Assembly (NCBI GenBank): GCA_964551475.1
Contig: CAZKCI010000046.1
Location: forward strand, 1 to 64,000
Source: CAZKCI01 sp964551475
GTDB taxonomy: Bacteria > Auribacterota > Erginobacteria > Erginobacterales > CAZKCI01
DNA: 64,000 bases
Direction: 5' to 3'
Shown: positions 24,054 to 33,628 of the stretch, in pieces
How positions within the stretch are numbered: the stretch's first letter is position 1
How the letters are laid out: every line of letters begins with the position of its first letter
Notes under the pieces: generated by a model
Told to the model about the DNA's origin: nothing
The model's input: the letters and a program-made list of their open reading frames with translations, nothing else
Databases searched by the model: none
Program-made: the position numbers and the translations under genes

Positions 24054-25484
24054 TCAGTAAGCCCCTTTACCCTTGAGCACCGCCCCCAGCGTGAGCAGGA
24101 GGATCTGCAGGTCCAGCCAGAAGGACCAATTCTCGATGTAGAAGAGATCCCACTTCATCCACTCCTCGAAAGAGAGATCCGCCCGCCCCTTGACCTGCCA
24201 GAGGCAGGTGATCCCGGGGCGGATCTCCAGCCGCCTCAGTTGCCCGTCGGTGTATTGTTTCACTTCCTCGGGCGTCGGGGGGCGGGGGCCGACCAGGCTC
24301 ATGTCGGCCTTGAAGACGTTCCAGATCTGGGGGAGCTCGTCGATGCTGTAGCGGCGGAGGAAACGGCCGAACCGCGTCACCCGGGGGTCGTTCCTCATCT
24401 TGAAGACCGGCCCGTCTGACTCGTTCCTCGCCTGGAGAGAGTCGCGCATCGCCTCCGCCCCCGTGACCATGGTCCGGAGTTTGAAGAAGCGGAAGATCCG
24501 CCCGTTCTTGCCGCAGCGGGAGGAGACGTAGAAGACCGGCCCGGGACCGTCGCGCTTGATCAGGAGAGCGATCAGGGGGAGAAAGGGCAGGAGGAAAAGG
24601 AGCCCGAGGCCGGAGAGGGCCAGGTCAAAGGCCCTTTTCGCCGCCAGGTCCGTCCCGTGCGGCTGATGGCGGTGGTATTCGAGCAGAGGTATCTCCCCGA
24701 TCGCCGAGGCGCGGATCTCCTCGGAGGAGAGGTGGAGGAGATCGGGGACGATGCGGACGCCGATCTTGAGATCCCGGGCGCTCTCCAGCAGGGCGGCGAC
24801 CTTCTCCCGGACCGAGGGGATAGTCACGATGAGGAGGTCGATGAAGTGCTGGCGGACGACCGTTTCCAGATCCGAGAGTTTCCCCAATACCGGGCGGCCC
24901 AGGGGCCCCGCGACGGCGCGGTCGTCGAGATAGCCGACCGCTTCCCAGCCGAAGTAGGGCAGCCGCGCCATCTCTCCCGCCACCGCCGCCCCCACCTTCC
25001 CCGCCCCGGCGATCAGGACGCGCAGGTTGTCGCGGCCCCGGGCCACCCGGGCGCGCACCAGACGCCTCTTCACCGCCCGCCAGGAGCCCAGCAGGGCAAA
25101 GAGCGCCAGCGCGTTCAGGGCGAAGACCAGGCGGGAGTAAAACTTGAGCTGCAGGAAGAAGACCGCCGACGCCGCGGGCAGGCAGGAGAAGAAGGCCACC
25201 TTGAGGACGAGGATGGCCTCGTCCAGGTAGGAGAGCTCGCGGCCGGTGGAGAAGAGGTTGTAGTGCTGGAGGAGAAGCAGCGCCAGCATCCCCCAGAAAA
25301 GATAGACCGTGGTGTAGGAAACCAGGGAGGGGAGCCAGAGGTTGGCCAGGAGGCGGCCGGCGGGATAGGAGAGAAGGACGCCGATCCGGTCGGCGTTGTA
25401 GCGGACCAGATAGGGGAGATAGAAAGCCAGGAGGAGACAGACGACGTCGACGGCGATGTAGGCTCTGACGATCTTCTTGGTCAT
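24054..25484 (-). CDS. Polyprenyl glycosylphosphotransferase (initiating sugar transferase)
   Basis: A 476-residue protein with four or five N-terminal membrane helices, a central CoA_binding_3-like Rossmann segment (LRVLIAGAGKVGAAVAGEMA), another helix (SGLGLLFLLPFLPLIALLI), and the bacterial sugar transferase domain: GPVFYVSSRCGKNGRIF, FFKLRTMV, RYSIDELPQIWNVFKADMS, VGPRPP and PGITCLWQVKGRADLSFEEW. This is the WbaP/PssY/EpsE layout: it loads the first sugar phosphate onto undecaprenyl phosphate. It lies 15 bp after the TPR protein gene. A second, WecA-type initiator is encoded near 62 kb. Confidence 0.95.
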   Translation of the reverse strand: MTKKIVRAYIAVDVVCLLLAFYLPYLVRYNADRIGVLLSYPAGRLLANLWLPSLVSYTTVYLFWGMLALLLLQHYNLFSTGRELSYLDEAILVLKVAFFSCLPAASAVFFLQLKFYSRLVFALNALALFALLGSWRAVKRRLVRARVARGRDNLRVLIAGAGKVGAAVAGEMARLPYFGWEAVGYLDDRAVAGPLGRPVLGKLSDLETVVRQHFIDLLIVTIPSVREKVAALLESARDLKIGVRIVPDLLHLSSEEIRASAIGEIPLLEYHRHQPHGTDLAAKRAFDLALSGLGLLFLLPFLPLIALLIKRDGPGPVFYVSSRCGKNGRIFRFFKLRTMVTGAEAMRDSLQARNESDGPVFKMRNDPRVTRFGRFLRRYSIDELPQIWNVFKADMSLVGPRPPTPEEVKQYTDGQLRRLEIRPGITCLWQVKGRADLSFEEWMKWDLFYIENWSFWLDLQILLLTLGAVLKGKGAY

Positions 25485-25499
25485 GGGGCATTCCTACGA

Positions 25500-27131
25500 T
25501 CAGAGGAGAAAGACATTTTGAATGAAGAGCGCCCCCGCCGCGGGATGGACGTACTCGATCGCCGCCGAGCTCAGGCGCGCGGGGCGGGGGAGACGGAAAA
25601 CGAAGTAGTAGGCGTTGGCCGTCGCCTTCTTCTCCCCCCGCTGCACCTCGCGGCTCCGGTAGAGCGGGGCGAAGCCGTGGGCGCGCTCAGCTTCGGCGCG
25701 ATCGCCGAGCCAGATGTCGGCGGTCTGCACGCCAGCTTCGATCGGAAACCGGTGGACTTCCCCTTCCGCCGTCTTCACCTCGATCTCGGCCACCCTGGTC
25801 CCCTGGGGGAGGGCGGTCGACCACTGGGTATAGGAGACGATCCCGACGCCGGAGCGGGGGCGGGCGGAATCGAGGGGAAAGCTCACCCGGTCGCGGTTGT
25901 TGAGCACCGCGCTCAGGCGCAGGTTGTCGAGGTCCGTCCCGAAGAGCTCGCCCAGATGGCGATCGGCATAGGGCACCGCAAAGACACCGGGGAGAACCGC
26001 CGTCTCCCCGCAGGCGATCTCCTCCTCCCCCGAGCCGAGACGGCGCAGGGGCTTATCCGGCGGACGCGAAAACCCGATCATGACGCGGTAGGAGCCGGGG
26101 ACGATCTCGGCGGGGAGAGAAAACTCCCAGACCGCTGTCCGCACCACGCCCGGATCGGCTCGGCCCATCGGGATCGCCTCCTCCCTGGCCGCCCCGGGGC
26201 GGTTCTCGCGCTGAAGAGAGAGGCGGGCGGTGAGCGCCTCCGGCACGTCGCCGATGACTTCATAGAACATCCGGCAGCGAAGGGTCTCCTCCCCCTTCAG
26301 GCGAGGGGACGGCGGGTCGAAGCCGAGGATACGCAGACCGCCGAAAACAGCCCGGACGGGCAGGGCGGGAGTGAGCGACTTGGCGCGGAGGCGCAGGGCT
26401 TCCCCGACCTCCGCCTTCCCCGACCCGCGAAGAAGATCGGCGCAGGCCCGGGCCGCCTCGGGATGATCGGGAGAGAGATCGACCGCCCGGAGCAAGCTCA
26501 GGGCGGCCTCTTTTTCCCTCCCCGCCACGCGGAGGGCGAGGGACAGGCGGTAGGAGGCATCAGCCAGATCTCCGGCGGCGGCGAGGGTGAGAAACGGTAT
26601 CGCTTCGGCGGACCGGCCCAGCTCGAGAAGAGTCCGCCCCCGCCAATAGTCGCCGTTGGCCGCGGCCAGAAGGCGGGGATCGACGGCGGCGAGAATGGCG
26701 GCGAGGCTCTCCCAGTCGTTGAGAGCGGCGGCGCAGGAGATGATTTCACCGAGCCGCGTCGGGTCGTCCGTTCGGGCGGCGGCCAGCTCGAGCAGGCGGC
26801 CGGCCCGACCGGCCAATCCTCTCTGTCCGTACTCCCCGGCCAGGGCCAGGGGATCGGAGGAATCGATCCGGAAACGGGAGGCCAGGAGAGAAGGGCGGAA
26901 CCAGGCGGCGGTGAGCGCCGCCGCGTCCGCCGCCCCGGGGCGGCGGGTGTTCTCCAGCCAAAGCGACTTGCTGTAGAACCAGCTGTAGGCGAAGAAGTCG
27001 GCGATCCGCTCGGGAGGATTTCTTCCGCCCGAGTCGAGAAGCGGCGGGCGATAGGAGAGCCCACCCCAGACCGCCAGGACGACGGCGGCGAGCGCCGAAG
27101 CCGGCCACAGCCATGTTCTTATGGTTTTCAC
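25500..27131 (-). CDS. Membrane-anchored TPR-like protein, function unknown
   Basis: A 543-residue protein with an N-terminal signal anchor (WLWPASALAAVVLAVWGG). Residues 85-255 are helical repeats of TPR/Sel1 character (LAGRAGRLLELAAARTDD; GRTLLELGRSAEAIPFLTLA; KEAALSLLRAVDLSPDHPEA). The C-terminal 280 residues are beta-rich, resembling a carbohydrate-binding-like sandwich. Translation appears to start at GTG 27131, and no clear ribosome site is seen. It precedes the initiating transferase on the same strand and may assist polymer assembly; this is inference. Confidence 0.75.
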   Translation of the reverse strand: MKTIRTWLWPASALAAVVLAVWGGLSYRPPLLDSGGRNPPERIADFFAYSWFYSKSLWLENTRRPGAADAAALTAAWFRPSLLASRFRIDSSDPLALAGEYGQRGLAGRAGRLLELAAARTDDPTRLGEIISCAAALNDWESLAAILAAVDPRLLAAANGDYWRGRTLLELGRSAEAIPFLTLAAAGDLADASYRLSLALRVAGREKEAALSLLRAVDLSPDHPEAARACADLLRGSGKAEVGEALRLRAKSLTPALPVRAVFGGLRILGFDPPSPRLKGEETLRCRMFYEVIGDVPEALTARLSLQRENRPGAAREEAIPMGRADPGVVRTAVWEFSLPAEIVPGSYRVMIGFSRPPDKPLRRLGSGEEEIACGETAVLPGVFAVPYADRHLGELFGTDLDNLRLSAVLNNRDRVSFPLDSARPRSGVGIVSYTQWSTALPQGTRVAEIEVKTAEGEVHRFPIEAGVQTADIWLGDRAEAERAHGFAPLYRSREVQRGEKKATANAYYFVFRLPRPARLSSAAIEYVHPAAGALFIQNVFLL

Positions 27132-27220
27132 GTATAGAGGGCGGTTATAGTAGTTGATACTCGCGTCGGGGTTAAGAATAAAATGGCGCCGCCGGCCACG
27201 GGGTTGTTCATTCAGCCGTC

Positions 27221-28579
27221 ATGTCGAATCTCAAAACATTTCTCGCCTCCGCCCGGCGCCGCCGCTGGCGGCCGTCTCCGCTCCTCCGCGACACGGCGGT
27301 GGCCACCATCGCCAACAACGTGGGCAAGGGGCTGGGTCTCGCCGTCCCCTTCTTCATCGCCGACTGGTTCACGTCCTCCTCCGCCACCGACGCCTTCTTC
27401 TTCGCCTACGCCTGGGTCACCTTCGTCACCCTGATCTTCGCCCCCGTCCTGGAGAGCGTGGTCGTCCCCTTCATCGCCCAGCAGAGGAGCGCCGGGAGCG
27501 ACGTCGGACAATTTGTCGGCCGGCTTCTTCCCCTGGCCGGGATCTCCCTCGCCCTTTGCTCCCTGGCCGGCTGGGGGCTGATCTCCGCCCTCCTCCCTCT
27601 GATCACCAACTTCCCGGCCGGCCAGATCCCCCTGGTCAAGCTCTGCCTCGTCGAACTGACGCCGCTGGTGGCGCTGACCGCGCTCTCCAGCCTGATCGCC
27701 GGAACGCTGAACGCCTACCGTTCTTTCGCCCTGCCCGGCCTCTCCGCCGGAATCCGCGCGGTCATCGTCATCCTGAGCGGCTGGTTTCTGAAGGACTCCC
27801 TGGGCATCCAGGCCATCAGCCTGGGATACATCGCCGGAGAATTCGTCCGCCTGCTCATCCTCTTTGCCGCCCTGGCCCGGTTCCCCCACATCCGTCTTCG
27901 CTGGGAGGGCAACCTTTTCGGAGGGATGGGCGAGTTCGTCCGCAAGGCGGGCCAGCAGACGCTGGGGATGGTCGCCTCCGAGCTGAGCCCGATCGTGGAC
28001 AAGATGATGGCCACCGCCCTCGGGGTCGGAGCGATCTCCGCCCTCTCCTACGCGGAAAGGCTCTACCTCATCCCGATCATCTTCTCCTCCAGCGGATTCC
28101 TCACCACCTTCCTCTCCCACTGGTCCCACGGCTATTACGGCGAGGAAGGGGGCGCCGGGTTCCGTCGTTCGCTCTCCCGCTCCCTGCGCTGGACGGCGAT
28201 CCTCGCGGTTGTGGCCGGCGCCCTCCTCATCCTCCTCCATCGCCCCCTCGTCTTCCTGGCCTACGGCCGCCCCGGATTTCCCACGGCGGAACTCAAGAAG
28301 GTGGCTCTTCTTTATGCGCTGATGAACCTCGCCCTGCTCCCCCAGCTTCTCAGCTACATCCTGACCCGCGCCTTCCTCACGGTCAAGAACACCCGGGCGA
28401 TCCGCAACCTGGGGATCATCCGCTTGGCCGGCAAGATCGCCTTGAACCTTCTCTTGATCAAGCTCTGGGGCCTTCCCGGGATCGCCGTCGCCACGGCTCT
28501 CGCCGCCTGGATCGGCCTCTTCTACTTGTTCCGGGTCTATCGTCGCGGCGTAGGCTATGATAGGAAAGAGAAGAAGTGA
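27221..28579 (+). CDS. MurJ/MOP-family lipid-linked oligosaccharide flippase
   Basis: A 452-residue membrane protein with 12-14 helices. It begins LRDTAVATIANNVGKGLGLA, then TDAFFFAYAWVTFVTLIFAP, the Arg/Asp-lined entry helices of the MurJ subfamily, and the paired LSPIVDKMMATALGVGAISALSYAERLYLIP. It is shorter than housekeeping MurJ (about 510), so a glycan-specific flippase is as likely. It would move undecaprenyl-linked repeat units across the inner membrane. The next gene, 37 bp downstream, encodes a polymerase/ligase-like protein, forming a flip-and-polymerise pair. Confidence 0.85.
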   Translation: MSNLKTFLASARRRRWRPSPLLRDTAVATIANNVGKGLGLAVPFFIADWFTSSSATDAFFFAYAWVTFVTLIFAPVLESVVVPFIAQQRSAGSDVGQFVGRLLPLAGISLALCSLAGWGLISALLPLITNFPAGQIPLVKLCLVELTPLVALTALSSLIAGTLNAYRSFALPGLSAGIRAVIVILSGWFLKDSLGIQAISLGYIAGEFVRLLILFAALARFPHIRLRWEGNLFGGMGEFVRKAGQQTLGMVASELSPIVDKMMATALGVGAISALSYAERLYLIPIIFSSSGFLTTFLSHWSHGYYGEEGGAGFRRSLSRSLRWTAILAVVAGALLILLHRPLVFLAYGRPGFPTAELKKVALLYALMNLALLPQLLSYILTRAFLTVKNTRAIRNLGIIRLAGKIALNLLLIKLWGLPGIAVATALAAWIGLFYLFRVYRRGVGYDRKEKK

Positions 28580-28597
28580 TCAGTGATCAGCGATCCG
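28577..28597. repeat. 7-bp-period array (GTGATCA), 18 bp before a start codon
   Basis: Units GTGATCA, GTGATCA and GCGATCC overlap the stop codon of the flippase gene and precede the ATG at 28616. Same family as 17828-17855. Confidence 0.8.
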
Positions 28598-28615
28598 CAA
28601 TTAGCAAGAGAATTT

Positions 28616-30151
28616 ATGACATTGCGCTCAGCCATCTCCACCGGGGTCTTCAGCTTTCTCTGGCTCGCCGCGCTTTTCCTGGCCGGCGCCCTGGCCGTCC
28701 TCAAGCCCCCTCTCCTCCTCGCCCTCCCCCTTCTCATCCTGGCCGTCTGGTTCTTCGTCCGCCACATCCCCTTTTTCCTCGGTTTCCTCGCCGTCTATTC
28801 CCTCTTCGAGGAGTTCCTGACCAAGTGGCTCCCCCCCGTCATGGGCTCGCCCGCCCGCTACTGGGGAGAGGCGCTGATCCTCCTCGTCTTCCTCCATCTT
28901 CTGCTGCGCAACTGGTCGGCGGGGCGGCTCTGGCGGCGCACCCCTCTCGATGGGCCGATCCTCCTCATCCTGGCCGCGGCCGGCCTCTCCACGCTCATGA
29001 ACGGCGCGCCGGCCCTGGTCGGCCTCCTGGGGATCAAGAACCTGATCCGCTACTTCTTCCTTTTCTACGTCGTGGTCAATCTCGACCTCCCGCCCCGCTT
29101 CTCCCGCCGCCTGCTGGCGGCGGTGGCTGTCGCCGCGATCGTCGTCTGCGCGATCGGCGTCGTCCAGTCCGCCGCCGGGGAGAACTTTTCCCAGGTCCTG
29201 AAGCCCCGCGACGTCTATTTCAAGGGAAAGCTGATCCGGGAGTCCACCCGCCAGGACCTGGGCGGCACGACCAAGATCTTCTCCACGCTGGGGCGCTACA
29301 ACCATCTCGGCAACTTCCTCTTTTTCATCCTCTGCCTGACCCTGGGGATATATCTGGCGGCGCGCAAGACGGACAACCTCCGCCTGGGATATTTTTTCTT
29401 CGCCCTTCTCTGCCTGGCCGCTCTGGGGTTAAGCTATTCGCGGATGTCCTGGATCGGGCTCGTCCTGGGCGTCTTCTTCATCTTCTCCCTGCTCAAGCAG
29501 TACCAGGCCTGGATCTACTGGTCCGTCTTCAGCGCGGTCCTCGGCCTTTCCCTCCTGCTCGCCCGGGAGGTGTCCTGGAAGGCCGGCGAGGAGAAGCAGG
29601 CCACCCTCTCCGAGCGTTACCTCTCCACCTTCTCCCCGGGCAAGTTCCGCCAGTCCTTCAAATCCGACCGGCTCTACGCCCTCCTCACGGTCGCCCCCCG
29701 GGTCCTCCAGCGCTATCCGATCCTGGGCGTCGGGCCGGGGACGCTCGCCTCCGAGGTCACCGGCGCCGGGCGGGGCACGCCCGGAATCTTCCCCGAGCAC
29801 TCCCACCGGCGCTGGCTCGACATCGACAACTATCGCCTGACCTATATCAGCGATTCGGGTTGGACCTCGCTTCTCGCCCAGATGGGCCTCCTGGGACTTT
29901 TCGCCGTGGTCTGGCTTCTCACCCGCGTCTTCGGGATCTGCGCCGCGGTCTACGATTCCTCCTCTTCTTCTTTTAACCGGGGCATCGCTCTCGGTTTGCT
30001 CGGGGTCTGGGCGGGGCTGATCTTCCAGAACTTCGTCTCCTTCAACCTGATCAACCGTATCCCCATGCTTCACTTCTGGCTCTGGCTGGGGATCATCGCC
30101 AACGAACTCGTCCGGAGGGAGGACGGCCTATTGGGTAGCCGCAGGCTTTAG
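28616..30151 (+). CDS. O-antigen ligase/Wzy polymerase-like membrane protein
   Basis: A 511-residue protein with about 10-11 helices and one large periplasmic loop (roughly residues 300-400) containing GVGPGTLASEVTGAG and PEHSHRRWLDIDNYRLTYISD, then TSLLAQMGLLGLFAVVW: the Wzy_C (PF04932) pattern of a loop with Arg/His followed by a Gly-rich helix. It polymerises or ligates lipid-linked glycans. I start at ATG 28616 (AAGAG upstream) rather than a GTG 11 codons earlier that lies in repeat DNA. The stop TAG is inside a REP palindrome, which also encodes the last few residues. Confidence 0.88.
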   Translation: MTLRSAISTGVFSFLWLAALFLAGALAVLKPPLLLALPLLILAVWFFVRHIPFFLGFLAVYSLFEEFLTKWLPPVMGSPARYWGEALILLVFLHLLLRNWSAGRLWRRTPLDGPILLILAAAGLSTLMNGAPALVGLLGIKNLIRYFFLFYVVVNLDLPPRFSRRLLAAVAVAAIVVCAIGVVQSAAGENFSQVLKPRDVYFKGKLIRESTRQDLGGTTKIFSTLGRYNHLGNFLFFILCLTLGIYLAARKTDNLRLGYFFFALLCLAALGLSYSRMSWIGLVLGVFFIFSLLKQYQAWIYWSVFSAVLGLSLLLAREVSWKAGEEKQATLSERYLSTFSPGKFRQSFKSDRLYALLTVAPRVLQRYPILGVGPGTLASEVTGAGRGTPGIFPEHSHRRWLDIDNYRLTYISDSGWTSLLAQMGLLGLFAVVWLLTRVFGICAAVYDSSSSSFNRGIALGLLGVWAGLIFQNFVSFNLINRIPMLHFWLWLGIIANELVRREDGLLGSRRL

Positions 30152-30228
30152 CCTGCGTTGGGCCATTTTTCGTGTCCCTGTTTTTGTCGGCCGCCGCGCC
30201 CCGGGCGCAGGCTGAAGCCTGCGGCTAC
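30135..30228. repeat. Inverted pair of GTAG-type REP palindromes
   Basis: It starts GTAG (30135) and ends CTAC (30228). Left hairpin GCAGGCT-TT-AGCCTGC (30141-30156) and right hairpin CGCAGGCTGAAGCCTGCG are in opposite orientation, a BIME-like arrangement. The left one supplies the stop codon (TAG 30149-30151) of the Wzy-like gene. Confidence 0.85.
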
Positions 30229-30277
30229 AGGGCTCCATTTCGCTACCGGACAACAAACGCAACCTCAGGGGATGTTC

Positions 30278-30862
30278 ATGAAAACAACCGCATGCGCTCT
30301 GTTATTAGTTCTCCTCCTGGCCGGTTGCGCGACGACCGGAACCGGAGACAAACCGGGCCCGGCCCTCTCCGCCACCGGCGTCGGCGCCGTGGTCCGGGAG
30401 GGGGACGACGGGCATTACCGCGCGGGGGCGCCGCTTCGCTTCGCGGACAGCGGGGACGGGACGGTCAGCGACCTGAATACGGGGCTCACCTGGATCAAGT
30501 CGGGACGGGGGGAGATCGAGACCGATCCGCCCACCCCCTACCGGGACGAGGACGGCTGGAGGAAATACAACTGGACGGAGGCGGTCAACTACTGCGAGCG
30601 TCTGGATTTCGCCGGGCACAGGGACTGGCGGCTCCCCAACTACAAGGAACTCACCAGCATACTCGACCTGGGGGAGACCGATCCCGCGGTCGACACCGTC
30701 TTCTTCCCCGACACCCGCTCCGACTTCTACTGGACCTCGACCCCCTTCGCCTACGACACCGCCCACGCCTGGTATGTCTACTTCAACCTGGGCTACGTCA
30801 ACCACGCCTCCATGGACCGGGAGCTCTTTGTCCGCCCGGTCCGGGGGCCGGACGGACGCTGA
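30278..30862 (+). CDS. Lipoprotein with DUF1566/Lcl C-terminal domain
   Basis: A 194-residue lipoprotein: signal MKTTACALLLVLLLAGC with the lipobox Cys at 17. Residues 50-194 form a DUF1566 domain: RFADSGDGTVSDLNTGLTW, KYNWTEAVNYCERLDFAGHR, DWRLPNYKELTSILDLG, YWTSTPFA and FVRPVRG, an arrangement related to FGE-sulfatase/C-type-lectin-like folds of surface proteins. Likely exposed at the outer membrane. The ATG at 30278 is the one directly before the signal peptide; GGGGATG lies upstream. Function is unknown. Confidence 0.88.
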   Translation: MKTTACALLLVLLLAGCATTGTGDKPGPALSATGVGAVVREGDDGHYRAGAPLRFADSGDGTVSDLNTGLTWIKSGRGEIETDPPTPYRDEDGWRKYNWTEAVNYCERLDFAGHRDWRLPNYKELTSILDLGETDPAVDTVFFPDTRSDFYWTSTPFAYDTAHAWYVYFNLGYVNHASMDRELFVRPVRGPDGR

Positions 30863-30872
30863 CCGCGTCGCC

Positions 30873-30901
30873 TTGACATATCCCTCTTTCCCTTCGATAT
30901 T
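30873..30901 (+). promoter_or_regulatory. Promoter of the DYDGDG-repeat protein gene
   Basis: TTGACA (30873-30878), 17 bp, GATATT (30896-30901). Transcription would begin about 30908, 2 nt before ATG 30910, so the mRNA is probably leaderless or nearly so. Confidence 0.65.
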
Positions 30902-30909
30902 GGTATAAG

Positions 30910-33573
30910 ATGACTATGAACCGCCGCACCGCCATCCTGGCCTTCTTCTGCCTCGTTCTCCCCGCAACCGCGCCCGGGCAGACGCCCTCCCCCACTCCTT
31001 TCGGCTTGTTCACGCCGACCCCGCTCCCGACGCTGACGCCGAACCCGTCCCCGACACCCACGCTCGAGCCCTCGGCCGCTCCGTCCCCGTCTCCGACCGC
31101 CACTCCCTCCCCCTCTCCCTTCACCAGCCCCGTCCCTCCCTTCTGGACCAAATTCACCTACACCGACTGGTCGCCGGGAAGCGCGGCGGCGATAGCCGAC
31201 CGGGATGGGCATCGGGCTTTCGACAGCTCGATCGGCTGGGACGGATCACGGCTGGCCGCAATCTTCCAGGGGTGGTCGAGCGCGACCGAACCGGACCGCT
31301 ACTTCATCGCCCATTCCTCCGACGGGATGAGTTGGGACTACGGGAACGAGGGGAACCCGATCACGGTCGAAAACCTCTTCGCCTACGACATGGGGCACCA
31401 CACCGTCGCCTGGGCGCGGAACACCTTCCCGGACTACGAGGTGCGCTGGACGGCGGAAAGCCAGCGGATCAAAGCCCGGATGTGGTTCGCCAACGCCGAC
31501 GCCGACGCCGGACGGCACTGCCAGTATGCCGAATCCACCGACGGCATCGGCTGGTATGCCTTTCCGGAGGGGACCTACTGCCCGCCCTCCGCCAAAACCG
31601 CCGACGATTACAAGATCATGTCCAAACCCTCCGTCCTCTACCGGCCGGAGGGGTTGGCGAACCTGAGCACCGCTTCGGCCAGCCTGGCCTACATGAACAA
31701 CCGCTACCTGATGTATCTGAACAGCGCCGAGAACGGCGATCCTTACTACTATGAGCTCTACCTCTCCTCCAACGGCCTCAACTGGACACTCTACGCCAAC
31801 GATCCCTACTGCCAGTCCCGCGCCCCCGGGCAGGCAAAGTTCAACACCGTCGCCTTTTCCGCCTACACCGCTTCGGGACGGGTTTATCCCGACTTTCTCG
31901 ACGCCTGCGAAGAGGTCTACTACTACGGGACGCGTCAAGGCTGGATGCTGTGGACGCACCAGGGCGAGGCCGGACCGATCGCGAGCTGGTACTCCACCAA
32001 CGGCGTCCGCTGGGTCCTGAGGGAGTGGCCGATCGGCGAGATCGGAGAGGAGACGGGGGAGAGCGGCTGGTGGAACGAGTCGGCGAACGTCGACCTCGAC
32101 ACCGTCCGCCTGGGGACGAGCTACTTCTTCCTCCGCAGCGGACGGACGAATATCCCTTCGGAAAAATATCAACTGGGCGCCGGGATTAAAATAGGACCGC
32201 GTTCAGCGGAAGTCGAAGATCTTCCCTCCCGCGTTTGGAGCAATGCTGCCCCCATAAGCTATCGTTTGTATTCCTGGAACAACGCCACGGCACCCGCCAT
32301 CCGCCCTCTTTTCAGCGCGCTGGGATATTTTTTCGAAGCAACGAAGGGATCGGGGGGCGATGGTATATCGCAAGTGTCCGCTGAAGTCGGGGGGAAACAA
32401 CACACCTTCGTCTGGAATTGCAAAGCCGATCTTCCCATGCCTGACGGCGGACTGCAGTCATCAAGTTTCAGAATCTTCCCGGTCATAGAATGGACTGCCT
32501 ACTCCATGGTCGGGGAAGAATGGGATACCACCAACACATTCAACGTCGGGCCCAGCGTCACTCCCACCCGCACGCCCTCGCCCAGCCCGTCCGCCTCGCC
32601 CACGCCCACCGCGCCGGGATACAAAACGCCGACTCCCCCGCCGACGGCCTCCCCCTCCCCCACGCCGCCCACCCCGTCGCCGTCCCCTTCATCCACGCCG
32701 ACCCCATCCCCCCGGCCCACGCTGACTCCGGCGCCTTCAGCCACTCCCACGACCGCACCTACACGGACGCCGACGCCGGCGCCGACCCCCACGCCCTCCC
32801 CCGGGACCTCCGCCGCGCCCACGCCCGTGAAATTCATACTCGACTCCGGCGACTACGACGGCGACGGGACGAGCGACATCGGCATCTTCCGCCAGTCCAA
32901 CGGCCAGTGGACGGTCCGCTATCTCACCCGCGTGATCTTCGGCGGATCCGGCGACCTCCCCGTCAACGGCGACTACGACGGCGACGGATCGACCGACATC
33001 GGCATCTTCCGACCCTCCTCCATCATGTGGTCGATCCGGAATATCACCCGGGTCTACTTCGGAGGGGCGGACGACTTCGTTCTCCCCGGCGACTACGCGG
33101 GGGACGGGACAAGCCGCCCGGCGGTCTTCCGACCCGCGGGAGGGTTCTGGGTGATCTACGCCCTCACCCGCGAGTACTTCGGCGGCGCCGCCGATCTCCC
33201 CGTCCCCGGCGACTACGACGGCGACGGCGCGAGGGAGATCGCCATCTTCCGGTCGAGCCAGTCCCTCTGGTCCGTCCGGGACACCACCCGGGCCTACTTC
33301 GGCGGCGGGAGCGATCTTCCCGCGCCGGCCGACTACGACGGGGACGGGTCCTCCGACATCGGCATCTTCCGCCCGGCCAGCGGCTACTGGGCGATCCGCC
33401 TGGTCACCACCTTCTACTTCGGTGTCTCCGGCGACCGGCCGGTCCCGGCCGACTACGACGGGGGGGGCGCCGACGACGCCGGGATCTTCCGCGACGGGGC
33501 GGGGATGTGGAACGCGCGGAACCTCACCCGGGTCTACCTGGGAAGCACGGGCGACATCCCGGTCACCAGGTAA
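30910..33573 (+). CDS. Secreted multidomain protein with Pro/Thr/Ser linkers and DYDGDG repeats
   Basis: An 887-residue exported protein. Signal peptide residues 1-24 (ending TAPGQ), a Pro/Thr/Ser linker to about 76, and a 470-residue Trp/Tyr-rich domain with FIAHSSDGMSWDYG, AESTDGIGWYAF and ELYLSSNGLNWTLYA, repeated Asp-box-like blades that suggest a beta-propeller of glycosidase/sialidase type. A second Pro-rich linker (about 548-640) leads to six C-terminal repeats of about 46 residues with DYDGDGxSDIGIFRP and TRxYFGG. These resemble calcium-binding FG-GAP/VCBS repeats; the last has lost one Asp (DYDGGG). Probably a surface adhesin or glycan-binding protein. Residues 415-545 are encoded by locally AT-richer DNA. 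Confidence 0.85.
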   Translation: MTMNRRTAILAFFCLVLPATAPGQTPSPTPFGLFTPTPLPTLTPNPSPTPTLEPSAAPSPSPTATPSPSPFTSPVPPFWTKFTYTDWSPGSAAAIADRDGHRAFDSSIGWDGSRLAAIFQGWSSATEPDRYFIAHSSDGMSWDYGNEGNPITVENLFAYDMGHHTVAWARNTFPDYEVRWTAESQRIKARMWFANADADAGRHCQYAESTDGIGWYAFPEGTYCPPSAKTADDYKIMSKPSVLYRPEGLANLSTASASLAYMNNRYLMYLNSAENGDPYYYELYLSSNGLNWTLYANDPYCQSRAPGQAKFNTVAFSAYTASGRVYPDFLDACEEVYYYGTRQGWMLWTHQGEAGPIASWYSTNGVRWVLREWPIGEIGEETGESGWWNESANVDLDTVRLGTSYFFLRSGRTNIPSEKYQLGAGIKIGPRSAEVEDLPSRVWSNAAPISYRLYSWNNATAPAIRPLFSALGYFFEATKGSGGDGISQVSAEVGGKQHTFVWNCKADLPMPDGGLQSSSFRIFPVIEWTAYSMVGEEWDTTNTFNVGPSVTPTRTPSPSPSASPTPTAPGYKTPTPPPTASPSPTPPTPSPSPSSTPTPSPRPTLTPAPSATPTTAPTRTPTPAPTPTPSPGTSAAPTPVKFILDSGDYDGDGTSDIGIFRQSNGQWTVRYLTRVIFGGSGDLPVNGDYDGDGSTDIGIFRPSSIMWSIRNITRVYFGGADDFVLPGDYAGDGTSRPAVFRPAGGFWVIYALTREYFGGAADLPVPGDYDGDGAREIAIFRSSQSLWSVRDTTRAYFGGGSDLPAPADYDGDGSSDIGIFRPASGYWAIRLVTTFYFGVSGDRPVPADYDGGGADDAGIFRDGAGMWNARNLTRVYLGSTGDIPVTR

Positions 33574-33628
33574 AAGGCGTCACCGACCTACGCAAATTTT
33601 CACGGCTTGCCCCCCGCCGCACCCCCAT

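Noticed and set aside
24657..27137. Long plus-strand open frame (about 826 codons)
   Set aside because: It is antisense to the sugar transferase and TPR protein, whose motifs are clear. No domain is visible in the antisense product.
32850..33570. DNA-level tandem repeat or CRISPR in the secreted protein gene
   Set aside because: The approximately 140-bp periodicity is explained by six protein repeats with DYDGDG motifs; codons differ between copies.
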